From Pipra filicauda (taxonomy: Eukaryota; Chordata; Aves; Passeriformes; Pipridae): a stretch of DNA of 64,000 bases. The notes beneath the pieces were generated by a model. It ran no database searches. It worked only from the letters and a program-made list of their open reading frames with translations, and had not been told where the DNA came from. Made by a program: the position numbers and the translations under genes. The number at the start of each line of letters is the position of its first letter. The stretch's first letter is position 1. Shown here in pieces: positions 1-15,481 of the stretch. Location: the NCBI RefSeq assembly GCF_003945595.2, contig NW_024104508.1, positions 496,001-560,000 of the forward strand. The letters are read 5' to 3'.

Positions 1-3000
1 TCCCCTTGTGATGGGATGCAGAATGTTCTCTCAAGACAGAGGAATTGTCAATAAATGGTGGAAGAAATTCAATGTTAATACAGAGGAATATCCATGGAGA
101 CAAAAAAGGCTCGCTATAATTGTATACGTGCAGCTTTAAATAAGTTATAACAGCTACAGAAGGAAGTGTCTGAGTTCTTCAAGAGATGCTGTATGCAAAT
201 GTCAGATTTGCAATGGCAAATTCAGCAATGGCAAACCAACAAAACCCCAAAGTATTTGGAGAAGGAATTGGTGAATAAAACAGAAACCAAGATGCAATTA
301 TAATCATGATACAATTTACAGATCCAGAGTTATAAATTTGACCGACATTTTGAAAACTGTGCATTGTTCTGGTTTTGCTTATTAAAATAATATTGTAGAG
401 CTAGGAAAGATAGTAATGACGGCAATAAGTGTGACCAGAGATAAGGTATGGTAACACAAGACAAAACTTAAGAGAGAAGGCATACTTTAATTTGCATGAG
501 AAACATCTATTTGGGATATAAAATAACAGAAGTTATAAAATCATTAGTGGCATGGAAAAAATTAATAGGGAGGGAGTCTTCTCTTTCCCTCACAGCATAA
601 GAACTGGGCTGCCTGAAATGCCATTTGTGGATAGTAGGTTTGAAATCAAAAGAAGTGTGTATTTTTTATTTTAGTTGCCATAGAACAGTAGCTGTTGTGT
701 CAGCAGCAACTCCTGCTCTACAGAGATTTGAAAAAGCCCGCAGAGACAAAAGGACATTAGATAAACAGCTAAACTGTACCTCAGTCAAGTATAAACAAAT
801 GTAGTTATCAACTGTTTATGAAAGATAGACACCAGCTCAGGGAGCTGTGTTGTGAAAGGGGACTGAAATCCATAGGCTTGAGGAAATGGTGTGTTGTGTT
901 CATCTAAGAAAGCAGTCTGTAAGTTGCCCAGTTCAGTTTTACCTCTCTCTTTTACAATAGTCAAATCTCAGTCAGAAGTTGCCATTATCCTAAGAAAATG
1001 TGGAGAATTTTTTCACCAAAATGTTAACTATTACTACTGGATGGGATGTATCCCAGCTAGATTTTGTAATTTGTAAGTAGGTGGATCTAGTCTAAGGTAG
1101 CTTCAATACCCAACAGACAGAACAACATTCCTTCTGTACACAGAAATAGGTCCTGCCACAGGATTTTTCCTGTCCTAAAGTATAAGCCAGATGTGTGACT
1201 TACCAACTTCCAACGGTACCTGACTCTTTGCATGGGAGTCCCACTAGAGACAGGGAGCATTCAGTTCTTAACAGCACCACAGTCCTGTTGTTGTTTTTGC
1301 TGCAGAGTTAACTTGAGTTAAAGTGATATCTTCATTCAGTTTTTATGTAGATGCTTTTGTTCAAGACAACGTGAGAGGAGTTAATGCAATGTAGATAACA
1401 CTTTAACTCTTCAGTAGAAACAGCTCCTACAACCTGAGCATCAATGTTTTTCCAATGTGTGTCTCCGCATAGCATTTCCTCTTAATCAGAGTGAACATAT
1501 TCTGTGGAAAACAAAATGCTAGGCACTGTGAGATACAGCCTGAATGACTAATTAAGATAAATGTGTGCACAAACAGTGCAAGGAGGTTGTGAAGTTCTGT
1601 GCAGTCCAAAACAACATTTTAGATGAGTAGTTCAGGATTATGTCCAAGGTAAGTCCTGGGGTTTATTTATATTTTTACAGATTTTTTAGCAATTTCAAGT
1701 AAAGGATTAGTAAGTTATTGCTGAGACTCCTAGCTAATTAAGTACTTAGTTATTACAGCAGAAGTAAGAGTAGGATGGTACATGAAATGGCTTCCCTCTG
1801 ACACAGAGAGGTCACCTGGTTTTGTTAATGACATAGTAAAGCAATAAACCTTATTACATGTGAATCTGTTAAATTGCAGTCTGTGTAGAATGGGAAATAG
1901 AAGTGCAATATCATCAAATTCTTTAAAAAGACATTTATAAGGTCTTGATATGCTGACACCAAGCATCTTAATATAAGACTAAGGTCTTATAATAAATACA
2001 TTTGATAACTATAATGAGACTTTCAATTGAAAAAAATATTTAACTTTAAAAATTATAACCCACAAATGTATTGTGGCTTATATTACCCCTAAAAATTAAA
2101 ATGAATGTATGCATTAGATAGCTACAAGAGAAAAAGGGGTATTTTTTGACAAATGGAATGGTAGTAGTTCCATTTCACTTGTTCCTACAGGCTGAAAGAT
2201 ATTGTGAATATGAAAAAGAAACTGGCCATTAAAAGGTTTAGCCTCTTAACTTTTGCTTTACTTCTGCCATGCAAGCATAATATATCCTATACTAGTTTGC
2301 TGGGATCTTCAGGAAGATGAATATGAAAAACTAAAAGAAAGTCTGTCGTTTTGAGCAGCCTTTTTCTGGCAACCAACATTCATATTAAAGGCCAAACTGT
2401 GTTATTTCAAGCCTTAGCATATATACCTCCCCAAATAAGGGACCAGCCAACTAATGTAAAAGAATAACCTGCCTCTGAACAGAACTTATTAACTTGGGCA
2501 CAGTTCCACAGCAGCGTGTCCAAACAGCTTTTGGATTGAATATATCTTCCATTTTGTACCTTAGAAAATGAGCTAAGCTGTTCCACAACTGTCTCCCCTT
2601 GACTACATAGACATGCCTTCATAGTATAGCTTGGACCAAGGCCCTTCCTCAGCTTGCTGACACAAGTTGGCTGTCAACTACTCTTATTTCTCAGTTGGTG
2701 TGAAGCAGTTGCAGCAAGATGAGTTGGATATCTATATTTACATGAAAGTCATTAGATGGGCATTAGATGAGCACTCAGGAACACACAGCGTAGTTTCTGA
2801 ATTTTGTAGGTTCCTTAGAAAGTTTTTCTCTGCTTGCTTACCACCTTAAAATAAAGATTGCCTGGAAAATGATTGCAGTTAAAACTGAAGAAAGATAAAA
2901 GGCAGAAGTTCCTGTCGTTAGTCCTACGGATTGATCAATCTCCAGTGCAACACAAACTGTGCCTGGATAAAATCTAGGAACTCTTCTCTGAAAAACACAT

Positions 3001-6000
3001 CTTTGCCTGAGGAGCATCTATAGTTCAGAAGAGAAGGACCATCCAGCAGGAATTCCACTCTAGTGAGTGGCTGTGTTGCACTCAGTAAGTATCGTGGTTC
3101 TGGAAGGCATCACAGGGAATGTGCACCTTCCCAAATCCCCTTCAGATGCTCCAGTCTGTTGTGCTCCTCCCGTCTTTCTTCTCAAAAACCAAAGCATTTT
3201 GGATTTGACATCTGGCATGTATGTGACAATTTCAACATCATGGGGACATTGTGAAACTATGGGATTACATGCTACAGAGGAACTTCATGGAAGCCCAAAG
3301 CAAAGAAGACCACTTGAACAAGGGAAACATTAGAAAAAAATTAAAGATAGGGTTCAGTAGCCAAAAAAAAATTAAAAAAATGCACCCTTCAAAGAAATAG
3401 GAAAAGAGAAGAGGGGAGGAGGAGAAAGAAAGAATAAATAGTTTAAATATGACATTGATTATGAAGTTGCTTCATTGTTCATGTTTGGCAGAGTAAGAGG
3501 AAGGGAAAAATAGCTTTTTGGAATGCTGCATGAACATTAATATTGATGGCTTCATAAAAGTAAATCTGGGTTTCTCAAGGGAGAAGAGTGCAAACACTTC
3601 TTTGCCACTTAAAGCTGAAGTTCATGTGGAGGAGAGTCACAAAAGTCTTCAGTCTGTGTACCACAAGTATTCAATAGACCAAATATTCTTGGCAATGTGC
3701 CTGCTCAGATGAGTGTATCAGAGCTGCTTGCTGGGTTATGTAAGGGGGGATACTGCAGCACAGGCAGTGAAGTAGGAAGCCTGAAATGTTCCAAAGGACC
3801 AATTGGGATTTCCCCTGCTGCTATTGTCACAGTATAGCCACTATTTTTAATTTAACCAGTAAAAATGAATTTACTTGTCTTATTCTAAACATAGTCTGCT
3901 ACTGAAAAAAAAGGATTCAGGCAATGCTAGTGGGATTTTAAACATGGTAGATTTTAAACACATAAATTTCCCACCTAGTGTGGAGAAAGCTGGAAGACCA
4001 AGCAGCACAGCCATGTCTGCCTCATGCACTACTGTGATACTTGGTGGGGGGGGAAATACTTGGCTGTGGTACAAAGGTAGTAGAACTACAAGTGAAGCCG
4101 GCAACTCTATTTGCATACACCAGAAACTAGTTTAACTAACACTCCTAAGGGGTTGCATCAAAAAAAAATGGAGAGGGCAGTGTGTTGTAATTAGCTGTTA
4201 AAATAGAGGAATGGGAACCAGAATGCCTTGATTTACAGTGTTGTCCAAATTATGCATTGAGAACATAGTCTTGCCAGGTACTAAATGTCTTCTCACTTAG
4301 GTTCTTGTCTATTTAGCATATTGCTGTGTAGCTTTTCTATATTCACCTGTTTTAGCCAAACACTCTACAAATACAGTTCAAAATGCTCTTGTCTTGCAAG
4401 CTAGAGGTTTTGCTGTGTCATTGTTTCTAGGTTAAAAGCATTATGTATGCAGAAGTTGTAAAAGTAATTATTTGAGAGCCTGGTTCCAATAAGATACATT
4501 GTCATATTGCCTTTTTGAATGGTAATATATGCTGCAGCAACATAAATCCTGTGACACATCTCTTCAGGGTGTATTTGCACAAGATAAATATACAAAACAA
4601 TATTAGCCTTACTGTGGTTGAGTTGCTGAGGAAAGGACACAGTAACAAAGACGGTGAAGTGTAAAAAGTCATGCATTAGTCACAGATGAAGCTAGAACTA
4701 AGAGTTCCTGGACCCTGACCCAGTGTGCTTTTTCTTTGGACAAAGGGTAAATTCAAGTAAAACAGAAATAAAAAGTTTAAACATGTCCATGTTACTTGAA
4801 TTTCAGAGTTGAATACATGACCGAGCATATATGTAACTGCAAGCACGCAGAGGATTTTAGGAGAATGTGATAAACACTAACACATTCTGAAAAGTTAGCA
4901 AGTGACTAGCAAGGACTGCTATGCACTTGCAAATAATTATTTTCCAGAGATTTATAATTTGTTCAGTGATTTTCATGGCATATCCCATCATGACCTCTGG
5001 CTCCAGTCCCGATATCCCCACTAAGTTCCTTGTTTAGTCTTTCCTTCTTCCATCTCTCCTCCCTGTTATAAATTCTTGACCCAGTTTTTCTCCCTTTCCA
5101 CAAGCTTACAGTTCCTTTTTTTACCAGGTTTTCTCAGTAGTTTCTTTATGCATCAGCTTCACACCCATTTGTACCCCGCATTTCTATCAGGCAGTTTTGT
5201 CCTCTACTCGTAATAAAAAGGAAAAAAGGGGAAGATAAAACCTCTGGAAAAACAATCTCTTGGTCCTGCAACTGTGGTTAGGGAAAGCTGACAGGATTGT
5301 TGCATTCTGTAGAATTTCAGGTGCAAAGTGCAAGTGAGTCCCTCCTGAGCACTGATGCTTGTACCCTGGTCAAGTTTAGTAGGCTTTTCACTGAACATGA
5401 GAATGGAAATATTCATTGCACAGAAATTGTCCCCTTACAAATTTCAGATCACTTTTCCAAGCTGTGAAGTGCTGCAGCTGTTCAGAGAAAAGGTTGTGAA
5501 CAGACACAAACCCATGGTAATGGTAAAATAGCAAACTGTTAAAGCACTGGTAAGTTATAGCAAGACAATATAGGGTATTATCATAGAAAGTGTCAGGCAA
5601 ACATACTCATAGCTGATGCTATCAGCACCACCTCTTACTGCAATTCACACGTAGTAAATTCCTTACTTTTTCTGTCATAGTTAGATTTTATGTTTCTGAA
5701 ACATATCGTAGGGTGATATTTTTCTTGAATGCTTATGGCAAAAAAAATCTTGCACTTGATCCTTGTGTTTTACATTATCAGTTTACCATTTTAAAATTAG
5801 TGCTGTGTAAACAACGGAGGAATTAATATATTCTGGGAAGTTCTAACCCATTCATGTGCCAAGGTTTCCTCAGATTTCTAAATGCAGGAGCTTCAGCTAC
5901 ATCTTTAAAATCATTGACACTTCTTTCTCTGTTGGTCTGAGTCTGTAAAGTATCAATTACCTTCTATGAAGCAGCCCCCAAATCTGTCAAAACCTTGCAA

Positions 6001-9000
6001 ATCAGGTACTCAGCTCCTGGAGCACTGAGCTTCAATACATCAATTTTATCTGGTTGCTGTGTTCTGTCTCTTAAAAGTCCAGTCTTTTGTCATTATAATT
6101 TATGTCCTTGTATATTCAGTTTGCAGACACTGTTTCTGTTGATCTCTTAAAACTTTGTCATGATGCTGAATAAAATATGCAGAATTATGCACTGAATACC
6201 AGATATGGATTAACTAAATGGTGCTTTTGTGTTCCTAGAAATCAAGATCCAAAAATATACTTGTGTATAATCCTGAAATTCATATTTAATCAACCATTAA
6301 ACAATTTAACCATGGGATCTATTTAATTGATCATTTTCCAGATCAGGGAAACATAGTTTTTGTATGGTAAATTATTCTGTATGAGATAATCTGTATTTTT
6401 CAGATTTCCCAAGGTGCTTATTTTTAATGGCATAAGGTTTTTCAATTTTTTTTCTTTCACCTGGAGGATCACAAAATGCTAGATAAACTATAGCATTGAG
6501 CAGTAGAACATTTCTACAATGAAATGTGACAAATAGTGACAAACAGGGAATCTGTGTGCCATTTAAAGACAGATTTAGAAAAACGGGAACAAAAAAACCC
6601 CACACTCCAACTCAGGATCACGTTAAAACTATTGGGATGGTTATCTCCCTGGATGTGAAACTCTGACTCAGCTTGTGCTGTTATAATGTTATAGCTGAAG
6701 AATTAATTTTGATTGCAAAAGGACACGGTAGCACTGGGCAATCCAGGTTCCCTACAAGCTCTGCTTGTGCCCCTCGGTGCTGACTATTTATGGCAGATAC
6801 TACCAGGCAAGCTCAGTTCTGAGTAGTTTTGCAATGTGCATAATCACCCTGCAGAAAACAGCATTATTATTATTCTCTCTAATTATTAATTATTCTTGAT
6901 TTAATGGACCTTTACAAAATACAAATTGAAATACATTCATTACCACACAGGCTCTCAAAATCAAATGGATCTAACTGTGATGAAAGCAGCCTGTGTCTTT
7001 CTGGGGCTGTCTTCCACTTGACATCTACTTAAAGAAAGGGTTTCGGGGAGGAAAGAGCGGTGGTGTGGACAAGACACTGGAATGGCTCCTAACACAGCAG
7101 TACAGCATGTCTATCACATTTCTGGTTGCACCTGGCAGTTTTGCTGAAGACAACCTTATGTATGTCACTATTTCTGAACTAAGAGCCTGAGTAGGTGAGC
7201 TCCCAGGGGATAATGCTGATGGTAACCTCTTTGCTTCCTGATGTTTTCTGAGCTTTCCATTCTTCTGGATCCCATTGACAAAGCCTGTAAATACTGCATA
7301 ACCCTCTGCTCCTTTCATCCAAAGGCTTTTACCTCCAACTCTCTTCTCCACTGCAAAGTCTTCCATTCCTTCTCGCTTCCCAACTCTCATCCTGCAACCC
7401 TGCAACAGCCACAGGGCCCCCAGTGAGGAGCCTCCTGCTCTGTGTAGCCTTTAACCTGTCCCTTCCTAACTTCCCTGCCAGAACTCCCACCTTAGCCTGA
7501 TACTCCTCCTGCTCTGGCCATTCAGCCCTGTTAGTCCCCTACCTATTACACTCCCTTGCCCTCTTCCTGACTGTCATGGCCATCTATGCATGGTATCTAC
7601 CTATGCCATGCCCACCCATCCTGTCCTTCTTGCCCACCAAACAAGGGTTAGCTCTTCTTCTGATAGCATTTCACAAGTGCAGGTTCCAGATGTGCTTCCT
7701 GGGAGTCTTCTCTGAAGGCAGAATTAGAAGATGTATTCGGGGAAAAAAAAAAAGGGCATATAAGTAATCCCACTGCAATATAAAAGAAGGCAGAAGGAAC
7801 TGTGACAAAGAACAGTGGCGGGGGGGGGAGGGGAATCCAAACCACAAAGAATATGTGTCTAGTGAGCATGGGGAGGGGAAAGACGGAGTTTCAGGACCCG
7901 AGGGAAGATAATGTTAGTGCCAAAGACAGAGAGCTTAGGGGATTTTGATGAGGACAGAGACAGAGGTAAGAATTGGAGGGAGGGAAACAAATTTGCTGAT
8001 GCACATCAGGAAAGTTGTTTCGTTCTTGTAATTGCGGAAAACTGTGAGGGAAAGTTAGGACTCACGTTTTGTTTGCTTTCATCTAAAATAGACTGAACAG
8101 CATTCTCCTGTGCTGGAAAAGGGGAATGTGTTTGGACACAGACAAAAGTTGCAGTCTGTGGCATCCAGCAGATCCAGTGTTAGACACCATCACAGGAGTC
8201 TGCTGGATATGATGCCACTGCCTTTCGAACACAAAAATATTTGCTTTTCTATGAGCCACTGATAAGCCCAGGTAAAGAGATTTGACAGGCACTTTGAAAA
8301 GTGTCACAGCCGCTTGTGCTTGGCAACAGCACACCCGTGTTGTGACACAGCTGCACAAAGCTTGCAGCAAGTCCCAGTGGCCTCGGTAGGGACAGATGAT
8401 TATCTCCCCCTAATCCGCACCAACAGCTGACTCTCGATTCTTTGTTATGCATCGTGCAATCGCATGACTGCACTCGCTACATCTATTGTCTGTATCCTGG
8501 TTATTTCTGTAATCCTCGGTCGGGTGTGGATAGTTTTCAGATGCTCCCTGTACACTGTAACTTGCCTTTTTTGCTTATGGCTTCCATTGTCATGACACTA
8601 GAGGGTGACAAAGATTCAAATGAGAACTGGAACGAAACCATTTAGAACTGGAAAAGTGAAATTCAGAGGAATTTTTAAAAACTGACGAGTCTTCCAGTGA
8701 AAAAGGCATGAAGATTCAGCGCTGCTAATGGCATTTTAATAGAAGCTGGTGCCACTTAATGGAAGCTTGTTTGATTCGGACCAACCCTGAACCAGACTGT
8801 TAAAAATTAAGAAGGTGGTAACAAGATTTTCTGGGATTTTTCAAGATCAGAGTTGAAAAAAATTCAGTGTTTTAGGGTTTTTTTCAATCTAACATAGTAG
8901 TACAAAACACAGTCCAAAAAAATGGTCAAAATAAAGCAAATTTGAAGTAGTTATGGGAAATCTCTGTCTGTGGAAGGTGTGAATAAAGAGAAGAGAAAAA

Positions 9001-12000
9001 CACAGTCAAATTTAGGCACTAAAAGTACTAATAGGAACAGTAGTTTTCAGTTATAGAATTATATAGAAAAATAAAATTTTTCTGTATGAAAAACTGATTA
9101 AAAATGTGAATACATTGGCTAGGAAGTGAAAAGGGTCCAATTACTGCATTTACAATACCAAGGAAACAAACTGCCTTTTCTAAAACAGTCTTATGCTTTG
9201 CTACTGCATTTTTATGGGCATACGATTTATTTTTCACATGAAAACAGGGTTTGCATATCTATTAGTCACTTGTAAGCACATACATGGCAAGAGATTCAGA
9301 GTCAAATCAACCATGTTTTCACTTTCAGATACTGTAGGAATAATTTTAAGCCTTGCATCACTTAAAGTGTGGTCTATTATATATGTAAAATATTTAAATT
9401 ATTTTAAAATATCAAGAAATGCTCTGTTGAGTTCATTTCCTTAACTTTATTTGCCAATTCAAAGTAATTATTTGAGTGAAATTTGCATAATATTACCAGT
9501 TTCCAGGGCCTTATAATGAAATTTGGTAGAAACTGCAATGTACTGGCACTCAGAAGTGTGTAAATCTCAGCTTTCATGTCTACATAATATTTCCAGTCTG
9601 CAAGACAGTGCAAAAGGAGCAGAAAAAAAGGAACCTAAATTTCCAGCATCTGAGCTGTAATGAAAAGAGCCTCCCTTTGTTATTTTAAAATGTTGTTTTA
9701 AATTTTATTGTTATTATATATTTTTTTAGGCAGTCTTGTGATGTTTGGGTTCATGTTCATCACTCTCAGGGCTTGCTGTTGGCAATACAGCATGCAAATG
9801 GCACCAGTCTGTGCTAGCGGGACTGCTGACTTTAGTGAGGAATTTACCCCACCCTTCAAAATGAGCAAAAGACGTGTAAATCCCTTTGATGGAAACTTTG
9901 GGAAGAAATAAGAGATTTGGTTAAAGATTCATGCTGCTTTAAGCATTTGGCCAAAACCAATGATGTTCAGTGGTCAGAATAAGACACAGTCTCTAATATT
10001 CTCTGTTGCCAGAACTAAGCCAGTCCTTCACCCAACAGACCCAAAACATTGGATCTCCCCTATTCCTCAGTGCAAGTGTCCTCCCAGATGATGTGGCATT
10101 TTTAGGCAGATAGGTTGAGATGCCATTTGTGTGACATCTGTGCACAAGACAAAGTAAAGATTAAAGGTAAGGTGTGTTTCCCCTGGTGAGAGGAGGAAAG
10201 CCCCACACAGACTGTAGTGTGCACGTTCCCCACTCTGGATAGCCCCTGTGGAAGAGGGGATGGTCATCGCTTTTGGGGACCCATGTGCTTCTTGGGTGAA
10301 GCAAAGAGGGCTGAACCTTGGTGTAGGACATGGGACTGGGAGAGGGACCCTTTGCGTGATTTCATAGTTCACCTTTTGCTTCAGTTTTCTCTCTAAAATA
10401 GTGTTCCTGCCATAAAAAGTTTTGTAACATGTTTTGATATCTCTATGGTCCAACAGAAACACTGGTAAAAGCTGGAGAGAAAGAAGTTGCTGATGTAGAC
10501 ATGTGTAGGCTGAGAAACAAGACCTGAAGTCATCCTGTTTAACTGCACGTGCTCAGCCACCATGGGTATGTTGGGGCTGTAGCTGTCTTTAGTCTCAGGA
10601 TAAGCAGTGACTCGAGAGCTACTGGAGTCTTTGGCCTTCAACTGGCCCTTCTGACAAAGTCTGTCATTTGTCTCAGTGCCATGTTTTCCACTGAGACACC
10701 AGAAAGCATTCACAAGAAAACATGTATGTAACAATTGCTTTATGCAATCTTTTCAGTGTACTAGCAGCCCTGACTGATCTTCAGTGCTAAAAAATGAGAG
10801 GGGAGCCACCCAGCAGTTAGCTTGTCAAAGAGGAAGAGAGGGAGTTGTTTTCACGCAGTGCAAGGACTCAGGAAAAACAGGCAATAGCAATTAGATAACC
10901 ACATAGATGGTTCACATAGCCACTGGTGGTTTTGGTGCAGAAAAGAGGAATAACGCTAATGTGGTCAAGATGCTGTCCAGAGAGAAAAATCTGCATTGGT
11001 ATCTCAAAGACTGTGTTCAATGGAATACAAATGGAAGTCAATGAAAAGGGAAGTAACTCAAAGCACAGGGTAGGTGGAGAGCATCTGATTTTGCTGTAAG
11101 ACCTGGGCCTCTGACTTGTGTACACAGGACACTCAAAAGAACTGTAGGAGACACCAAAAAAACACTGATAAAATAATGCTGTTGTGTATAATCGAAAGGC
11201 ATTTGTGTTTGTTTTGCTTGCAACTTTTTTGTTACATTAGCTGTTTATTTTATTAAGACACTCGGGCTATGGGTAGGTGTGTGCAGTCATGAGGTATAGG
11301 TATCTGAGGTATTTGTTTTGAGTTTAGCAGCCCCACAGGCTGGGAAGTGATGCCCATGAGGCTGCATGACCCCTGCCAATGGGAAGAAGGGCAGAGCCAT
11401 CCTCACTCACAGATGGCAGAGGAACTGGACCACAGGAGCTGGCTGTGGTCCACATCACCACCCTCGTGCAGGAGCTACTGGGCCAACTCCGCTGCTATAG
11501 TCAATGTTACAAAGCAGTAGACCACCAGATTTTTCAATGTGTGCTGTGGAAATCTGTTTTTACTCACACAAATGGTCCCTGGGAAAGGGCTTTGTTGTGT
11601 CTGACACAAGCCTCCAGTGGAAGGCATGAACACAATTTCTTGCCAGTTTATTTCATTCAACAATCTGATTTTCTTTTGCCACTTAAAGGAAAATGCCTAC
11701 TTCCTCTCAGATGGTTTCTGTCTGTGGCTATTCCATTTTTCAGTAGGAAGATGGAAGGCTTTTTTTTTCCCCCGAGTCTCCAGACATTTGCATTTTGCTT
11801 TCCTAATTCTTCAGTACTTTCCTGCCAAAAAGTAACTGCCAGCATATATATTTCTGTGCTGTGGTTTGTGACAGATTAAAATTAATTATCTGTATCTTGA
11901 CATGCACAAATGTAGACTTTTCTCCATCTTCTTGTAAGTGACATTATGCTTTGGCATGGGTTGCAAATTGTTTATAGCATTAATAATGTCAGTACTTTAA

Positions 12001-14460
12001 AAGTTTACCCAATCATGTGCTTTGCATAGAAACTCTGTGGACACAGCATATTCCTCCAGGAACATATAAAATATGGCTCTGAAGGTATTTAATAAAGATA
12101 TCAAGAATACATGATAGAGAAAATCCATAAGGACCTTGTAAACTCTGAGTACATCTGTTTTTTAAAATCTTACCGTTGGAAAATGATACACTTACTGTTT
12201 TTGATTTCTACAACTATTTCAAGTTTTCATCTATTTTTCAAATTATCTGAATAAACATTGCACTAACCTGCACATAATCTCTTAAATTCATCACTGTCAT
12301 CCAGTCTGTGCCACTAGCTTGAAAACTTTGATACTGAGCTTCTAAGTCAAAGATAATTCACCAAGAAATTGTTCATAACTATCTAATAAATTGATAGTCA
12401 GAGTCATGATTCTTTGCTGACATTTACCATTTGTCATCACTGTAGCCTTTGTGAACTGGATCCGAGATTCATACATAGTCTTTGTGTTACTTCAGAAGCA
12501 TAAAGTTTATAATGAAATGGTAATGGGGACTTTGCTTGATTTCAGAGAGATCCATAGAGGAACAGAGAAGCTTAATGGGTTTGCAGCATCTCTTCTACCT
12601 CCTTGCTTAGGAACACAGTGCAAACAGATGAGGTTGGAGCATTACTGTGCTCTACTTATGCTTTGGCTGCCTGAGAGATCTGCTGGGAATTGCTGCAGTC
12701 AAAACACATTGGAAGTCTGTAACAGCTTTGGCTTTGGTGAGAGAGCCTTCAGCAGAGTCAGGGGGAGAAAAAAAGGAGGAACAAAGGAGCTGCACATCTA
12801 TTTTCTGTTTTCCTTTCTGCATGAGCATTAAGTGAGGGTTGGTAAGAAACGACGGTATTCTCTCACAAAGTTCTCTGATGATGCTTTTCATGATTCTTAA
12901 GTTCATGATACCATTAGATCTAGGAGTAATGAATGTCCCTAACACATTACAGATACTTCTCTTAAGTAAAGCCAAAGAAGTAAATTTGAATAGGCTAGAA
13001 GAAGCCATTGTGGAGATCTCATGGATTGACAGAAACATTTGGGAAAGTTTCAGAAAATGGATGACAAATTAATGTACAAAATTCCATGAGCCAAATCCTC
13101 ATCTGGTTAATGTAACTTTTTTCCCTATGAAACTGAAACCTCTAGATTCATTAACACCAGATGAAGATCTGGTCCTTGTCTGAATTTTTCCAGGCAGACA
13201 GCTATTACTTTTGCCCTCAAATACTAGCCCTATTACTTCAATAAAACAAAGCAGCCAAAAATTCAAAATTTAGGGAGAGGGATATGGGGGGAATTTTTCA
13301 AGCCAATAGTGGAAAGTTGCTTCAGTCTAGTCTGGAGGAATAACTTGTACTTCTCCATAATGGTCACATTAACATGGTAAATTAATTCAATCATAAGTGT
13401 AATTCATGGCAATTGATATTGACTGCTGTCAATGCACAAGTTTTGTTCAGTGTCTCATGTTTTCAAAAGAATGTAAGGTCTTTGTTGTTACAAATCTACA
13501 GAGTAGTTGATATTAATAAGAAAATACAATTTCTGGTTTGCCCCTTGTCTGAAAGCAATGAAAAAATCCTGCTGGTTTTCCAAAAATAATTCCATTGAAT
13601 TTTGAGAAATCTGGTCAGGGTCTGAAAGGTCTCCTTTTCATAAAAAAAAAACTGACATGGGAAAAAGTCAATTTTATTTTTTCCCTGATGATACTCTGCT
13701 GAGACTCTCTGAGCAAAACTAAAAAGTTACTGTGGTAACTATACAAGCTGCAAGACACCATTGCCCAGAAAAAGACCTTCTTAGCATTCAAGGGATATTT
13801 CTAATGCCTATATGCCAACATCTTGCTTTTTGTAATGCATACCTTGTAGCTTTTAAAACAAATCTGTTCTAATTGTTCTTAAAGCAAATCTAAATCCATG
13901 TATCTCCTCTAGTTCATATAAGCTTGACACTGTTAGACAGATTCTTTCCTTTGTCAGGGGGGCTGTGTGAGAAATATTGTCTATACTGAATCTTATCACT
14001 GAGTGACACCCACTGTACTTTCTGTGTTATGTGCTGACACATATTCATGAGTACGTACATTTGTTTAGATGAATATACACATTTGTTAGCGGAAAACAAA
14101 CTTCTTTAAAATAATGAGTTCCTTCAGAGAGTCCAGGGATCTGGACTGAATAGAAAAAGACAATAGCTCAGAGTCAGAATAGAAGCTTTGAGCCCTGGAT
14201 CATTCAAATGCACAGAAATATGTGAGAAACTCTAAATATCGCATGGGTCTTCGTTGTAACATGTAGAGCCAAGTAAGGCAAGAATTTTATCTCTTGACTT
14301 CAGTGGTACCAAGTAAAAGAGATTACAGACAGAATCCTTGTATTTTATAGCTTTGGAATTACCCAAGGAATTCAATTCTCAGTAAAAATTTAACTGTTGA
14401 ATGTCATCAGACGCATCGAGTCATGTTTTATCCAACTTAGTCAGATGCCAGCTTTTCATA
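1..14460. other. Non-coding stretch, no gene recognised
   Basis: AT-rich single-copy-looking sequence. I found no exon flanked by convincing splice sites and no known protein motif on either strand. The longest open frame is on the plus strand at 11379-11879 (166 codons); it has no recognisable domain and reads like chance sequence. A short G-run (7817-7833) and several A or T runs are the only low-complexity marks. The segment around 8690-8800 looks like conserved non-coding sequence in style, but no alignment is available to show it. Confidence 0.6.
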
Positions 14461-14465
14461 ATTAT

Positions 14466-14500
14466 TTTTCAATAATTAAATAAAATTTAATTATTGAAAA
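14466..14500. repeat. Perfect AT-rich inverted repeat (15-bp arms, 5-nt loop)
   Basis: Bases 14466-14480 are the exact reverse complement of 14486-14500, separated by TAAAA at 14481-14485. The arms contain homeodomain-like AATTA cores. The structure could form a short hairpin or cruciform, or could be a paired transcription-factor site. There are no flanking target-site duplications or terminal repeats that would make it a MITE. Confidence 0.85.
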
Positions 14501-15481
14501 TTTGTCTGGAATTCTGAGTCTGTTAGCAGAAGGCCTTAGAGCAGAGTAGCTGCTTGGAGGGGTTTCCTGAAAGGCTTTGTTCAAAGAGAATCACAGCCAA
14601 ACAAAACATTACTAAGTCTGAATTAGTACTAGCTACAAAATAGGATGTTTAAGAAACCACACATACATATCAGGCACTTAAGAGCTGATCATGGACAAGA
14701 TAAAAGACATGCAAAAGCAGCCAGCTTGTGTGAAATACTCCTACCCTTCCTGCCTGCCTGCTTTCCCAGGGTAATATTACATGGGCTGCCCATGTTGTGG
14801 AGGAATATGAGTCGCAGTGATTAGTAATGGTGACCCCCCCCGGGGTAGAACCACTGTTTTAGTCACCTCTCATCCAAGCATCCCTTTCCTCCTTTAAATA
14901 GCAGCAGAAGTGGAAACTCTGGATGGCTTCAAGGACTCTCTGACACTTAACTCTTTGTCTTTTTTTTTGTGCATATGGAAAAGAATTAATCTACAAGAGT
15001 TATTTCTGTTGTTTGTTTTTTTGGGTTTTGTGGTTTGGGGCTTTTCTTTTGATTGTTTGCTCTGATTTCTGGGCCCAAAAGTCATTCTGAGTATGGTTTC
15101 AGTATTGTCCTCTTAAAACAAGTGCAGTTCTTAGGGCAATACAGATGAAATTTCATGTAACACCCCAATCTATTTCTTTCTCCATTGGAGAAATCAATGT
15201 AGATATCAATGTAGAAATCAATGTCCATGTTCAAATAAAATCCCAATAAACTTGTGAGGCTGCATAAAAAAAACTTTAATATTATTTCATAACTAATAAA
15301 ATCAAAAAGCCTTTTGAATATATTTAATTTGTAATTTGTTGTTAGCAAATGGTAAGATAGCAAAAGCTCCTCAAGGCCAACAAGGGCCAGGCTGCTGCAT
15401 GGCAGAGTCAGATATCTGAGCATGAAAGATAGGGGGTCTTCATATCCCTAAAGTTTTAACAGCTCAGAAATAAAATTTAAA

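Noticed and set aside
11379..11879. 166-codon plus-strand frame
   Set aside because: No domain, no splice context, mixed hydrophobic tail from T-rich DNA. Within expectation for six frames of 64 kb.
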